Assembly (NCBI RefSeq): GCF_001625215.2
Contig: NC_030384.2
Coordinates: 28,384,527-28,448,526 of the forward strand
Reading direction: 5' to 3'
DNA: 64,000 bases
From: Daucus carota subsp. sativus
Taxonomy: Eukaryota > Streptophyta > Magnoliopsida > Apiales > Apiaceae
The position numbers were made by a program, and so were the translations under genes. A model generated the notes under the pieces. That model searched no databases and was not told the DNA's origin. It was given only the letters and a program-made list of their open reading frames with translations. Shown piece by piece: positions 19,660 through 31,000 of this stretch; positions within the stretch are counted from its first letter, which is position 1; every line of letters starts with the position of its first letter.

Positions 19660-19908
19660 CTCCCTCCGTCCCCTTTTACATGTCCGTTTTAATATTTTAC
19701 GAGTCGAATTGACCAATTTTTGACTAAACATTACAAATTATTCATTTGATATTTATAAAATCTGAAAGTTGCATATTAAAATAGACTAAATATACTTTCT
19801 AATGATATATTTTTTTTTTCAATTAAATGATATATGTAAATTTCAGTCAAAATATAATCAAATTGACTAGTTAAAATCAAAATGGATATTTAAAGGGGAC
19901 AGAGTGAG
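19660..19908. mobile_element. Stowaway MITE
   Basis: A 249-bp element starting CTCCCTCCGTCCCCTTTTA and ending GGGGACAGAGTGAG, the typical Stowaway (Tc1/mariner type) termini, flanked on both sides by the expected TA duplication (19658-19659 and 19909-19910). Non-coding and mobilised in trans. Confidence 0.85.
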
Positions 19909-20339
19909 TATCAACAAATCAACTCATTCAAGATAAGGGTGTACGCGGGCCGGGTTGGCCCGGTTTAGGTTTTTTATCAACCCAGCTCATTAAATTCGAT
20001 TTGCTAATTTTCGAACCCAACCCATTAAAATTAATTTATAACCCAACCCAATTTGTCATACTTCGGATTGGGTTGGTTTGGACGGGTTACCACTATTAAC
20101 TAGCATAAAAGCCCGTGCAAGGCACGAGCCTCTAATTTTTGCTGTGTTTAAAATAATATTCATGTGTCATCATATTGTTCTCGTACGGGCCTTGAGTTTG
20201 TATTGTATTTTAAATAATATCCGTGTGTCATTATATTGTTTTGAGCGTAATTATTATGTTTTATTGTTTGACAAAATATCTAAATATGAAAAATGTAATA
20301 TTTGCAACCTAATAGCATTAATAGTAATAATAAGTACTA

Positions 20340-20646
20340 TTCCCTTCGTCCCAATTTATATGACCCTTATTCCTTTTTGGGACTTCCCTAAAATAATGAA
20401 CTTATTATACTTACAATTTTTAAACACTATTTTTCACTATTACACCCACTACTTCTCTATTTTATACTCTTTTTTATTAAACCTATTACACTCACTACTT
20501 ACCTCCACTATCTCAAATCTATTATTAAATTTTAATACGTTCCACCACCTTACCCACTTTCCAACTAAATTTACTCTTTTTTTTACCACCTTTTTCTTAA
20601 TTTCCGTGAAAGTTAAATGAGGTCACTTAATATGGGACGAAGGGAG
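20340..20646. mobile_element. Stowaway MITE nested in hAT-like element
   Basis: Begins TTCCCTTCGTCCCAATTTAT and ends ATGGGACGAAGGGAG, inverted repeats of the Stowaway type, with TA on both sides (20338-20339, 20647-20648). Length 307 bp. The open frame that runs through it is low-complexity and not a gene. Confidence 0.8.
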
Positions 20647-21483
20647 TATATTTTAAAAAAAAGATGGACCAAAAACTACATTTGAACATATATTTCTATA
20701 TTCAAATTCGCTAGGATATACATACCATTATCATATTATCTATGTTCAAAATTATATTCAAAATTAATACTGAAACTTTTAGATTTTAAATATATTATAC
20801 TTTTATTTTTCATATCAACTATATATTATTTCAGTGTATTATATTTTTATTGTTAATTTAAAAATATTAGATGATTATTAATTTGATACAGTATGTTATA
20901 ACATTATCTCATTATAAAATTTTAATTTTTTATAATTAGTTTTTTGAGCTTGTCGATTAAGACTTTTAATGATTTTTCATGTAATCGTTATAAACCAGAT
21001 CCCAAACAAATGAGTTTCTGGAATTTCAAATAGCAAAAAGAGAGTAGATATGAGTTAGGCATCATGAAGTTCATAAAATCATGAAATATTTAGTTCAATT
21101 AGTTGTGCATTTACTTTTTTAGCTTTGTGCAAACTCACGTTTTTAAATATTTCTCACATTCATGACTTAAAATTTCTATAATATTGTATCGATGCTCGTT
21201 TAAACTATAAAGCTAGATTTGAATTTGTTCATTTTTATTCGAATATGAATTATATCTATTTTTAGAAATCTGAATCATGGCTCGAACCCGATTATTCATA
21301 TTCTTTTTCAATTTTATATTTATTTATGTAAATAATTAATTTATAGATATTAATCTATCATGCAAACAATATATGAGACTTAACTGAAATAATAACTTAT
21401 CTCAAATAAATAAGATATTGAAACGAATATAAATACAAAAGTTTTAAAGTATGTGATTAATGCTTTTGAATAACAAACCAATT

Positions 21484-21556
21484 GTTTGTGTAGTTCAAGT
21501 GGTTTGAGTGATGTATCTGTATGGGAGAGGTCCTGAGTTCGAATCTTATGAATAAC
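21484..21556 (+). mobile_element. tRNA-derived SINE-like head
   Basis: 'tagttcaagtggtttgag' resembles a tRNA/SINE A box, and about 40 bases later 'gagttcgaatcttatg' resembles a B box (GGTTCGAATCC type). The spacing suits an internal Pol III promoter. The B-box part is then repeated at about 21590 and 22070 together with the short tandem repeat described next. A degenerate tRNA relic is the alternative. Confidence 0.45.
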
Positions 21557-22160
21557 ATTTTTTTATATATATGAGAAGAGGTTAGGTTCCCTGAGTTCGA
21601 ATCTTATGAATAACATGTTTTTTATATAGAGGAAAGTTCTATGGAGACCGCTATTTCATCGGAGACCTCGGAGACCATGTATGTTCAGCAATCAAAACAC
21701 TATAAAATACATTATTTTGTAAAATATGTTCTACAAATATCATGTATTCACTAAAATTGTTGAAGATTATCTATGTTTAATAAGTAGATAATGTATGTTC
21801 TGCAAGTTGAACAAATGTTCTGCAAACTAAACATATTTCATAGAACAAAACATTTTGTAATGTTCCACGTGTAACACTTATATGATATTCAAGATTTTAA
21901 ATGAAATAATGATTTCGTATAACATGATTTGTAAAATTATACGTTTTGCAATGTTTTTATGAAATATTTTACTTGCAGAACATATGTGGTCTCCAGGTCT
22001 CCAGAAAAAATATGGTCTCCATTGAACTTAACTCTTTTTATATATATGAGAAGAGGTTAGGTTCCCTGAGTTCGAATCTTATGAATAACATGTTTTTTAT
22101 ATATATGAGAAGAGGTTAGGTGTTTTTTATATATATGAGAAGAGGTTAGGTTCGGAGTTA
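21540..22160. repeat. Tandem repeat interrupted by a MITE
   Basis: A unit of about 55 bp is built from 'gagttcgaatcttatgaat', 'aacatgttttttatata' and 'tatgagaagaggttagg'. It occurs two to three times before the insertion at 21629 and two or more times after 22034; the last copies are shortened. The unit seems derived from the 3' part of the SINE-like sequence. Confidence 0.6.
21629..22034. mobile_element. Mutator-type MITE with 10-bp target duplication
   Basis: A 406-bp element whose first 21 bases (starting GAGGAAAGTTC) match the reverse complement of its last 21 (GAACTTAACTC at the end) at 18 positions. Weaker inverted similarity continues to about 57 bp and includes repeated 'ggagacc' words. 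It is flanked by TTTTTATATA on both sides (21619-21628, 22035-22044). A 9-11-bp duplication with long inverted repeats fits Mutator-like elements. No coding capacity. Confidence 0.7.
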
Positions 22161-22707
22161 GGCTCAGGTTCGGAGCTAGGTAATTTATTTGCTCAGGAGG
22201 GAGGCTTGACACGAACCTGTTGGGCTATTATATATATATAAGTAGAATTGCATATTTTGTAATTTTAAAATTGCTACACAACCTAAAAATTATAGAGCAT
22301 TAAAACAAGTTCGGACTTTTAAAGGATAGTAGCTTCACTATCCAACTCTCAAAAGGCAAGCAGTCGAATGACAAATGTGCAAGAAAGATATTTTAAAGGA
22401 AACTAGAGGAAAGATACCAATATTATAATTCAGTTTATCACACTAATGTTATAATTTCATTGGGTAGCTATATTTTATATATATGCAGTTTTGTTAGGTA
22501 TATATTATACATGTATATAATGTATTTTATTAAAATACCCTCGGGTTGGGTTGGGTCGGCCAAATAAAATCGAAAACCATGCCCAACCCAATGAAATCGG
22601 GTTGGAGTCAATTCAACCCAATTAAAAAACGGTTTAAAATTTTCGGTTTGATTCGGCCGAATATAGAGCCAGTTTAAACGGTTTGGACAAACCGTGTACA
22701 CCCCTAG

Positions 22708-24553
22708 TTTAAGATATTAAATTATTTGAACCATGGGAACAAGAATTAAGAATAAAGATACGGGATATAAGAATGGGCAACGCCAAAGCTGTGGAAGGAG
22801 TTGCAAATCCGAACATCATTTAAAATATTTGATTCCCATTAATCATATTCATTAACTATAAACGAAACGTTGTTATTAAAATTTGAGAAGGAAGAATCAC
22901 ATATTTCATTGGAAACAAATTTGTAGAGTAAGATATAAGATTATAATAAAATTAAGGTTATAATATTTAAGAAAAGAGAATTTCATATGGGACGTTCCTA
23001 ATTCTTACATAACGATACAAAAATTATATAATTTTGAATTGAATTTGATGAGACAAGACATTAGTTTTAAGCTATATATAATGAATTCAATGTAAACAAA
23101 CTTCACACAGAATATAGCCATTGTGTCCAGAAAAAATGAGTAGTAACCAGATGATGAGGCCCCAATAGGGTACCAAAGCAAGAATATATATAATGATAAT
23201 TTATATTATGGAAAGTTGGTATGACTATGAAGAAGAAAATATGCCATGTGTTGTCCCTTTTGCTTGCAAGCATTTTGGCCACAAGGCCCATGTTGTCTGT
23301 TTTCTTTATGCATTTTAAGTTTTAATGTCCTTTTTTAAGCTTAAGTGGATCTTATATTCTCCTATTTAGCACTCCAACTACTGTTTATTCCTCCCTTTAC
23401 ATTGCTTCCTCCTGCAAATAAATTATTTGGTCACAAGATTTTAAATGCTTGAAGCAAAAAACATGTTCGTCTTTCAAACAATCAATTAAGTTAGGCGAGT
23501 AATGATCACATAAATATATAAAATATAGCCGATGCAAATTGAATTTTTTTTAGGCAACACTCCTGTGTTCGATTTGGGGAAGAGGCCTGGGGACAATGTC
23601 TTTCTAAAATTTTCTTTTTACATTTTGTCACCATACTAAATTTTACAAATTATAGAAGTGGCCCCCAGAGAATTTGAGAACATATAGGTGTTTTCGAAAA
23701 TTTGCTTGATGACCCTCAAAGTTTGAGTCCTAGATTCGTCCCCGCATGTATTCCAATTTTTTTTTTTCTAGTAAATTTGACAATACCGGTGAAAAGATTA
23801 CATATAAATTAGTGAAGGACAATTTTTTTTGACAAAAAAATTATATGTCATATAATATATACCTTGAAAGTATTTGTAAGATTATTTTGATAGAGTAAAA
23901 TTATGTAAAAATCATACAAGAGACATCAGATAACATGCATGTTTTGCAATCGAAAGATTACAAACTTATTAGTTTACAAAATATGTTATATGATTTATAA
24001 AAATATGAATTTTATAATATTTTAACTACATTATCTGTACCGTGTCTGATGAAAAATGGTCAAATTTTAAATATATTCATTATAATTTTAGGATTAGGAA
24101 TCAGAGATCTGTTAATACTGGAGACAAAGAATTGCACCCTCGTTCCCAATGTTGAGAAGAAAAGAAAACGAACATCATTCTTGATGCTTTGTTGACTAAA
24201 AAGTTCATTGCACTCCACAAAATTGGCAAAAGCAGAGGTCAGCTTGTGTCTACTTCCTTAATAATCAAATTTTATGCTTCGTTTGTCATTCTCGTCTTCC
24301 ATTTTATCAACATCATGTTCTGCAAGTCCTGAACGAAAATTTTGCACTATACTACTAGAGATTCAGTGTTCCCATAAAACGAAAAAACAATTAAAAAAAT
24401 CTGTGTTTATATTTCATATCCAATGATGTGACATTCAAATATCAGTATAAGTTTAATTATACAGAATGAAAATTCAACTCGAGAAAGAATTTTTGTTGGG
24501 GAACATAATGCAAATGTAATACTGATTTGAATGTTGCATTTCGTTGTATGATA
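22708..24553. other. Intergenic region
   Basis: AT-rich; no gene, RNA or complete element recognised. Confidence 0.4.
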
Positions 24554-24791
24554 TTCCCTTGTCCCTATCATTTTTTTACATTTTTTTCGCTCGATACGCA
24601 TTTTAAGGCGCATATAAGTATAGTTTCATAACTTATTTTTAGATTTTTTATTTTTTGTATAAAAATTTAAATATTAAACTTTTGTTCAGAAAAAAGTTCA
24701 AAATAAATTATAAAACTCATTTTAAGAGAGCATTAAAATGTGTGTCGGATCCCCGTGACCCAATATAAATAAATGAGGGGGACGGAGGGAG
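24554..24791. mobile_element. Diverged Stowaway MITE
   Basis: Begins TTCCCTTGTCCCTATCATTT after a TA (24552-24553) and ends AATGAGGGGGACGGAGGGAG. The inverted repeats match the Stowaway consensus. The right TA duplication is lost (CG follows), so this copy is older than the two at 19660 and 20340. Confidence 0.7.
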
Positions 24792-25512
24792 CGCACGATA
24801 AGTCTCGTAATCTTTTACATGTACCAGAACAGAGTTCTCCAGATCAGAAAATCAGAACTCTATAGAGGTACTGATTTACTATTTTTCCTCCTTAGTCCTT
24901 AGTTGAATTTCTGGATGCATTTGTGTTACCCTAAAAGATCGGAAATGATACATATCCTTCACTGTCGTCCTCCTCTAGCACCAAATTTACCAACAGTACT
25001 AAGAGCCAGCACAAGTTTTCACGCAGGACTGAGACGATGCTTCTGAAATAAGTGAAAAGAGGAGGAAATGGAGTAAAGATTTCATGATGGTAGCCATTAA
25101 GGAGCTGAGATTTCATCATGCTATTTTGCAAGCTAAGTGTCTCTTTTTTGAGCACTAGAGAATTAATTTAGAAAAGAGACATGGAGCAAATATACTCTAC
25201 TACAAGAAGAACGAGTAATTTCGAGAGGAGAACTACATAACGGGAAGCATCGTAAAAAATGCAGAGTATATCAAACACAAAGCAGTGGAGTAAAGTTGCA
25301 TTATTAAGGTTTATCATAAAATAAGCTTTGTGTAATCTCCATGCATTCAAATTACAAAGATGATAGCTTGCATTTATTAAAGAATAAACTGCAACATGTG
25401 TATTTAAATTATAACTCTTTTGCATAATGTGCACCTTAACAATCAATTAGCCAAAACAAGTCCCTAAACTACAGTAAATAGAACAATATGTGTGCTGTTT
25501 TTAAGAAGTGTT
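24792..25512. other. Intergenic region
   Basis: No gene or element recognised between the MITE and the solo LTR. Confidence 0.4.
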
Positions 25513-26274
25513 TGTTGGGTTTCGGGGCAACAAACACAGCGGATAATCAACGTAAAATCAAAATTTTCCGAAACCCTAACCCGAGGATCCATCTATAAAG
25601 TACGGCTGATCATGGAGATACGAAATAATACCTTGTTGAAGCTTTGCGTTAGCGAAAGATGGAGGTCCGGAACGAGCAATCACCACGCAGCCCTCGGTCT
25701 AAGGATCGCGTCTCTAAGCAGTCCACACGAACGTTTGATCGCCAAAGATCAACGGAGCCGGTACTAGCCGAATGCAGCCCTTCTCTCTCTCTAGCCTCTC
25801 TTGATCTAGAGCTGCTAGGGTTTTAATCCCGTAAAACAATACATCATTATGTATTTATAGGGAAGAGAGATAGATGGGCCAAACCCTAATCGGATTTGGG
25901 CTTCTCCAAACCTAATCCGATTTTGGTTATAATATTAAATTCGAAATTCTAATGACTTAATTAAGACCGGCTCAATTAAATAATTTATTTCGAATTAATC
26001 ATTTAATTTAAATTCAGAATTTAAATTAAAACTCCTTTAAACGTTCAAAGTGTGTGACCCTTTAGGTTATTATTACGTTGGCAATAATTTTAATATCCAA
26101 TAATAAAATTATAAACAATGAGCGGCATCTAGTAATACATCATTGCTACCCAAGTAATAATAATAATTGGTGATTCAATTAAACCTTTTGTGAATAATGT
26201 ACAATGTAATATAATCCCTTTAACCTTATATTATAGATCAGACTCACACTAGTAGAAAAATGACTTTCTGGGTC

Positions 26275-26640
26275 GCCCCTTTAGTGTCGGTTAAAGATAG
26301 AACCGACGCTGTAGATACTTTTATGCGTCGGTCAGGTAAAACGCCGACGCTGTAGGTTCACTTGTAGCGTCGGTCGGCAGAATGCCGACGCTGTAGGTTC
26401 ACCTGTAGCGTCGGTCGGGAGAATGCCGACGCTATAGTTGACCTGTAGCGTCGGTCACGAGAATGCCGACGCTATAGGTTCATTTGTAGCGTCGGTCAAG
26501 AGAATGCCGATGCTATAGGTTCACTTGTAGCGTCGGTCAAGAGATTGCCGACGCTATAGGTGCACTTGTAGCGTCGGTCAAGAGAATGCCGACGCTATAG
26601 GTTCACTTGTAGCGTTGGTCAAGAGAATGCCGACGCTTTA
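26275..26640. repeat. CACTA left subterminal repeat array
   Basis: About eight copies of a unit of roughly 44-46 bp, each containing GCGTCGGTC, then 'agagaatgccgacgctata' or close variants. Each unit is a small inverted repeat, with GCGTCGG and CCGACGC separated by about 10-11 bases. Confidence 0.85.
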
Positions 26641-27199
26641 GATGTTATATTTCTTTAAAATTATATTATATATTATAATATATAATTTTATAACTATATA
26701 ACTTGTGGCGTTTGAGGGCTTCACAGTTGGTTTGCGTCCACGGTCTTCAGAACTTTGTACACAGGTATATATCCTTACTAACTACTAAAGTTACAACTTA
26801 TGTATTTGGTTTTTAAAATCATAGTTGCTACTTGTGATCAATGTAGGTTTACAGTGTGGACTGCAGGTACAAAACAGTAGATATCAGAATAGACTAAGGT
26901 GACCTTTCACATCTATCTCGCGAAGCCGGAAAGTTTTCATTTCAGTTGAAATATTACAGCAAGTCTAGTCTGATGTATCAAATATTTCAGTTGAAGTTTT
27001 CATGTATTGAAATATTACGCTAGATGCCTATTCTTATGTATTAAACTTTCATTCTACTTTGTAACATTTTCTTATTAATAAGATCAAATTTATGGTCCAT
27101 TTTTCTTATGGGACTTGAAGTTATTGTTATGATGATGTTGAATTGCTAGATGTTCACAAAAAAGATAAAAAATATTTTTTTTAAAAAAATTACACTTTA

Positions 27200-27550
27200 G
27201 GCGTCGGTTATTCACACAGCCGACGCAATTGGTCAGATCAACAGCGTCGGTGTTTTCCAGAACCGACGCAATAGTTCAGTTCAACAGCGTCGGCGTTTTC
27301 CAGAACCGACGCAATAGGTAGACCAACAGCGTCGGCCTTTAACTGAACCGACGCAAATAGTCAGACCAATAGCGTCGGCGTTTCATAGAACCGACGCAAT
27401 TGGTAGACCAACAGCGTCGGCATTATTGACCACCGACGCCAAAAATTAACCTTTAGCGTCATCAGTTTAACCGACGCTATAGGCCTATACCTATAGCGTC
27501 TCCTACATTTGCTACGCCACTTAACCGACGCTTTAGGGGTTATTTGACCG
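27200..27550. repeat. CACTA right subterminal repeat array
   Basis: About seven copies of a unit with 'aacagcgtcgg' and 'gaaccgacgcaatagg'-like halves, period 40-46 bp, partner of the left array. The spacer words ('tgttttcca', 'catagaa') differ from those of the left array, so the two arrays expanded separately. Confidence 0.85.
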
Positions 27551-28322
27551 ACGCAGAAAGTCCAGTTTGGACTAGTGTCAAGGCATGTATTGTGTCATTC
27601 TCTTCATCGTCTAATCCGAATTTCCTTGATCAATGAGTAGACTATTAAACAAATCAATATTTGAGCACGGCCAAGCATTTTATAGTCTCACTCAATCAAG
27701 AGGCCAATAATATCACTCCTAAAATAGGAGGGTTAAATCCTTTCTAGATCATTCATATTTCTCATACGATTCATAATATACCCAATGTACATTTCATCAT
27801 CACCCGGTCAAAGGTAACTTTTAGTGCAACCAAAGTATATTAATTCTCATATAGAAATATAATGATATCAAGTCAGAGGATCATTACATCATTATCACAG
27901 TGAAAATTTCCAATGACAGTTATTAACATGTAAAATCTCACGGTGGGTCATTCCAGTGCCATGTGTCGATACATGCACTTATGTTCTTGACTTTAGCATC
28001 ACTATACCTATGATCAATGAGATGTGATCATCAGTCAACAAACATACTAGTCTTAATGCATCATTATTGTCCCTTAACAATAATACTCGACTAGGGACAT
28101 TTAGGAATATGATATTATTCTCATAATCTCATTTCTAAGTCACGTACTTAGAGATATAGAATTACATATAATATTCCAAGGACATTTATTATGCTTTCAA
28201 TTTATTACGCAGTAAATAAAGACACAATAAATATTTATTCAATAATCAATATAACATAATCCATAAATGTCTACGATAGAACACAATAGTATTGTCTCTA
28301 GGACACCAATACTAACAGTGTT

Positions 28323-28979
28323 ATTAACAGACGTTAACAAAGCAAAGGACATGAGCTTTCTTGTCCATTTTACACACACATACTCCCGCATAAATTTCTG
28401 ATCACCTCCATTATTGTACATATTCTTCTTCTCTGCTTTTATTAATTCGTCAGAGATTGAGCTGTTTGGGAAGGTTTGAAAATCTAATCAAAGTGATGAC
28501 ATGGCTAATACGAGACGTTGATCATGATGGTGGTTTCTAGAGTGAGATTCCGATAAAGGAAAAAAACTTGTTTAACAAGTTTGGTAGCTGATTATGTATT
28601 CATATATATTCATTTCTTGCATGTATCCTCTGCTATTCTTTTTTATTTTTCTTTTTCCTTTATTTGTCATTTATGGTTAAGATTTGTTTAAATGTTACTG
28701 AAATTTGTTACGTGATTGGATTGAGCTTGTTGATCTTTCAGATTTTCTTACAACTAAGTTACATTTTGGGAGAAATCATAAGAGATATTTGGGGGTTGGG
28801 GGTTGGGGGTTGGGGGGGGGGGGTTTATAACATGTTAACTGATGCTGGCTTTGATAACTTGTTTAACAAAACTTCCAAAGACTGAAATGGAGGATGGAAT
28901 TTTTCCAAAAACTAGTGATAATCAGGTAGTGGACGTGTACTCATTTAGGCTTCTCTAGGATATTGTATCTTTACTGTGA
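28323..28979. other. Spacer with a G-rich tract
   Basis: No gene recognised. The tract at 28790-28824 is three GGGGGTT units followed by a run of 12 G, which could form a G-quadruplex. The rest is AT-rich. Confidence 0.5.
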
Positions 28980-30058
28980 GACAAGTCAAAGAAGTCCCTA
29001 CACAAATTTCTCAACCATCACAATTCCCTCCTCCATCACAACTCTTTGAGATCATTGATGACCCTATTGAATTCCTTTATAGTTGTTTGAGATCGATGAA
29101 ATTGTTGATATCACTTGTGGTAAAGATGTTCATACTGAGATCAGTGATTATGAAAAAGGTTGCTTCCATGAAGATAGCTCTAATATTGACAGTACTGATG
29201 AAGATGTTATACCTGTAAAAAAGAAAAGAGATGACATATATAGTAGATATTCTCATACATAGCCAAAATTGGATTCCAAATCAAGAAGAGTATGACTTTA
29301 GTGATTGTCTTCTTAGTGATGAAGAGAGAATGTTAGCCAATAGAACTGATGATGAAGATGAGATTAGTTTTCCTTGTTTTAATGATCGGACTGACCTAAC
29401 AAATCTAAAATTTTAGATTGGTATGACTGTTACTAGTGCAAACTCATTTAGGAAGGCTGACAAACCCCAAGCAATTATTGAAACAAGGGCTATTAAACAA
29501 GTTATAAATTTTGGTAGAATGGTGAATTTTTTTATGAAACTGGTGGTTGTAAATGGAATATCTATGGCTCCCAAATGCAGAAATCTTCAACATTTTAGAT
29601 TAATATCCTTATCACGTCAATAAACATTTGAGCAGAAACGAATTAGCTCAAGGCGGATCGCGCAATATATATGAGAATGACTTGAGGATTAACCCGACTT
29701 GACCATTTTATGTCTTTAGACTTAAGGTATTGAATGATTGGAAGTGTGATGTTAGTAGACATAATATTATTGGAAGGACTAAAAGGTTGACTTTGAAGAA
29801 CATTAAGGGTGATCATGTGGCACGATATGCACTTTCGTGGGACTACGTACATAGATGAGATTAAAAAAATTATGCCTAATAGCATAATGCATATGGAGTT
29901 TGAAGAAGCAGAACATCGACAAGAAAGAAGAAGATTCAAGAGAATGTACATATGTCTTGGTCTTGTGAGAAAAGGTTTTAAGGTCGGCTACATGCCTGTA
30001 ATAGGCCTTGTGGTTGTCAGCGTGGACAATTCCAGCGTGGTAGAGGATGGTGAATAAA
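28980..30058 (+). pseudogene. MuDR (Mutator) transposase remnant
   Basis: Pieces of a MURA-type transposase lie in order but in different plus-strand frames. An acidic N-terminal part includes DSTDEDVIPVKKKR. Then comes LTNLKFRIGMTVTSANSFRK near 29390-29455, like the start of the plant MuDR domain. GCKWNIYGSQMQ (29550-29580) matches the GCPWRLYAS block, VARYALSWDYVH (about 29818-29853) matches the QYARLWDY block, and FKRMYICLGLVRKGF (about 29935-29980) matches the entry to the MULE transposase core. Frameshifts and stops separate the blocks, and the catalytic core after GYMPVIGL is missing. Not functional. Confidence 0.7.
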
Positions 30059-30189
30059 AAAATCTTCGGCAACAGAGGGTGAAGACTGAAGAGTGCGAGT
30101 TAGAGAGTATAACACGAGTTAAGAGTGTGAGGGTTTTAATTAACATACTTTACTGTTTAGTATTTTAATTTAAAAATAGTTAAAAATTA

Positions 30190-30554
30190 TTAAATATTAC
30201 GCCGGGTAAATTCGAACCGACACCATACAACCTATCAAAAGAGTCAGGTAACAACCGACACAGCAGAGTACTCAATAGCGTTGGCTATGTGACTGCCGAC
30301 ACAGTAGAGTGATTAATAGTGTCGGCTATTTGACCGACCGACACAATAGGACCTCTATAGCATCGGCATTCAAATCGGCGGCTTTTATTATCAACAGCGT
30401 CAGTTAAGTGACGCCACCGACGAAAAAAAATATTGAAGAATTGGGAAAAAGCGTCGGCAAAACACACAACCGATGCATATAAGCATCAAAGGTGTCGGTT
30501 ATCAAAATAACTGACACTAAAAATGCGACTCAAAAAGTCAATTTTTTATTAGTG
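30190..30554. mobile_element. Terminal fragment of a second CACTA element
   Basis: Ends AAGTCAATTTTTTATTAGTG. Its reverse complement, CACTAATAAAAAATTGACTT, closely matches the start of the complete CACTA element at 26247. The DNA before it carries six or more diverged 'gtcggc...gccgacac' units, the same kind of subterminal repeat. I found no matching 5' terminus upstream, so the element is truncated, or its left end has decayed beyond recognition with the MuDR remnant possibly inside it. Confidence 0.7.
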
Positions 30555-30750
30555 TGGTCATGATAAAATTGAAATAGTTTATATTTGTTAGACTGACATT
30601 GGAAATAATGCTACTGAAAACCTAGTTGCATAGCTTAATATTCCTAACATGCAACTTAATTACTATGTAGCGTAGAAATATATTTCTACGAAACTTAAGC
30701 ACATGATCTCATCTGGATAGATATGCTCTACCTCCTTGTGAATAAAATAA

Positions 30751-31000
30751 TGGGGCCGTTTGGCTAAGCTTAAAATAAGTGCTTCTTGCTTAAAGTAAAA
30801 AAGTGAAATAGAAGTGAGAAACAAGTTAAGACTTATAAGTGATTAAAGTGTTTGGGAAATAAGTAGAAGTCGTGAAACAAAAGCTAGCATTCCTAGCTTT
30901 TTTATAAGTGCTTCTCGACTTTTTACATAAACGGTACAAATAAGTGCTTCTAACTTATAAATCCAGAAGCTGGGCTTAAAAGCCCATCAAAACACCCCCA
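30751..31000. mobile_element. MITE, same family as those in the DRM array
   Basis: About 250 bp running from TGGGGCCGTTTGGCTAAGC to CATCAAAACACCCCCA (imperfect inverted ends). It contains 'agaagtgagaaa', 'attaaagtgtttgg' and 'agtagaagt', all of which also occur in the same order in the MITE of every DRM repeat unit (for example 40951-41186). hAT-like ends; target duplication uncertain. Confidence 0.6.

Larger units (their letters stand above)
19935..22707. mobile_element. hAT-like non-autonomous element with nested insertions
   Basis: The left end reads AAGGGTGTACGCGG; the right end is its near reverse complement, CCGTGTACACCCCTAG. The flanks are TTCAAGAT (19927-19934) and TTTAAGAT (22708-22715), an 8-bp duplication with one mismatch, the size expected for hAT. 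Subterminal regions are rich in 'gggttggg/cccaaccc' words on both sides (19950-20085, 22544-22620). No transposase frame is seen. Inside lie a Stowaway MITE, a SINE-like unit and a Mutator-type MITE. Overall length is 2.77 kb. Confidence 0.65.
26247..27577. mobile_element. Non-autonomous CACTA transposon
   Basis: Starts CACTAGTAGAAAAATGACTT and ends AAAGTCCAGTTTGGACTAGTG's last 20 bases, i.e. the CACTA...TAGTG ends of the En/Spm superfamily, flanked by the 3-bp duplication TCA (26244-26246, 27578-27580). At 1331 bp it has no transposase. Both subterminal regions are built from 'gcgtcggtc...gccgacgc' units: the left array (about 26275-26640) and right array (about 27200-27550) are in inverted orientation to each other. 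In En/Spm such repeats bind the transposase. It inserted into the solo LTR and is thus younger than it. Confidence 0.9.
25513..28317 (-). mobile_element. Solo LTR, Ty1-copia type, split by a CACTA element
   Basis: On the plus strand the element starts TGTTGGGTTTCGGGGC and ends GACACCAATACTAACA, so both strands begin TGTT(A/G)G and end CA, as LTRs do. It is flanked by a perfect 5-bp duplication, GTGTT (25508-25512 and 28318-28322). Without the inserted CACTA element and its duplication it is 1471 bp. No internal region, primer-binding site or second LTR is present, so it is a solo LTR left by recombination. A TATA-like box on the minus strand (TATAAATA, 25852-25859) suggests minus orientation. 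The copia assignment rests on general resemblance of the ends. Confidence 0.85.

Noticed and set aside
20078..20620. 180-codon plus-strand open frame
   Set aside because: It runs across the border of the hAT-like element's subterminal part and a Stowaway MITE, and its protein is low-complexity (Phe, Leu, Ile, Thr).
21484..21556. Functional tRNA gene
   Set aside because: A- and B-box-like words are present but no cloverleaf with acceptor stem and anticodon arm can be formed by eye; SINE-derived is more likely.
26275..26640. Regular short repeats with spacers looking like a CRISPR array
   Set aside because: They lie just inside a CACTA element with proper ends and target duplication, the units themselves are inverted repeats, and the genome is a plant's.
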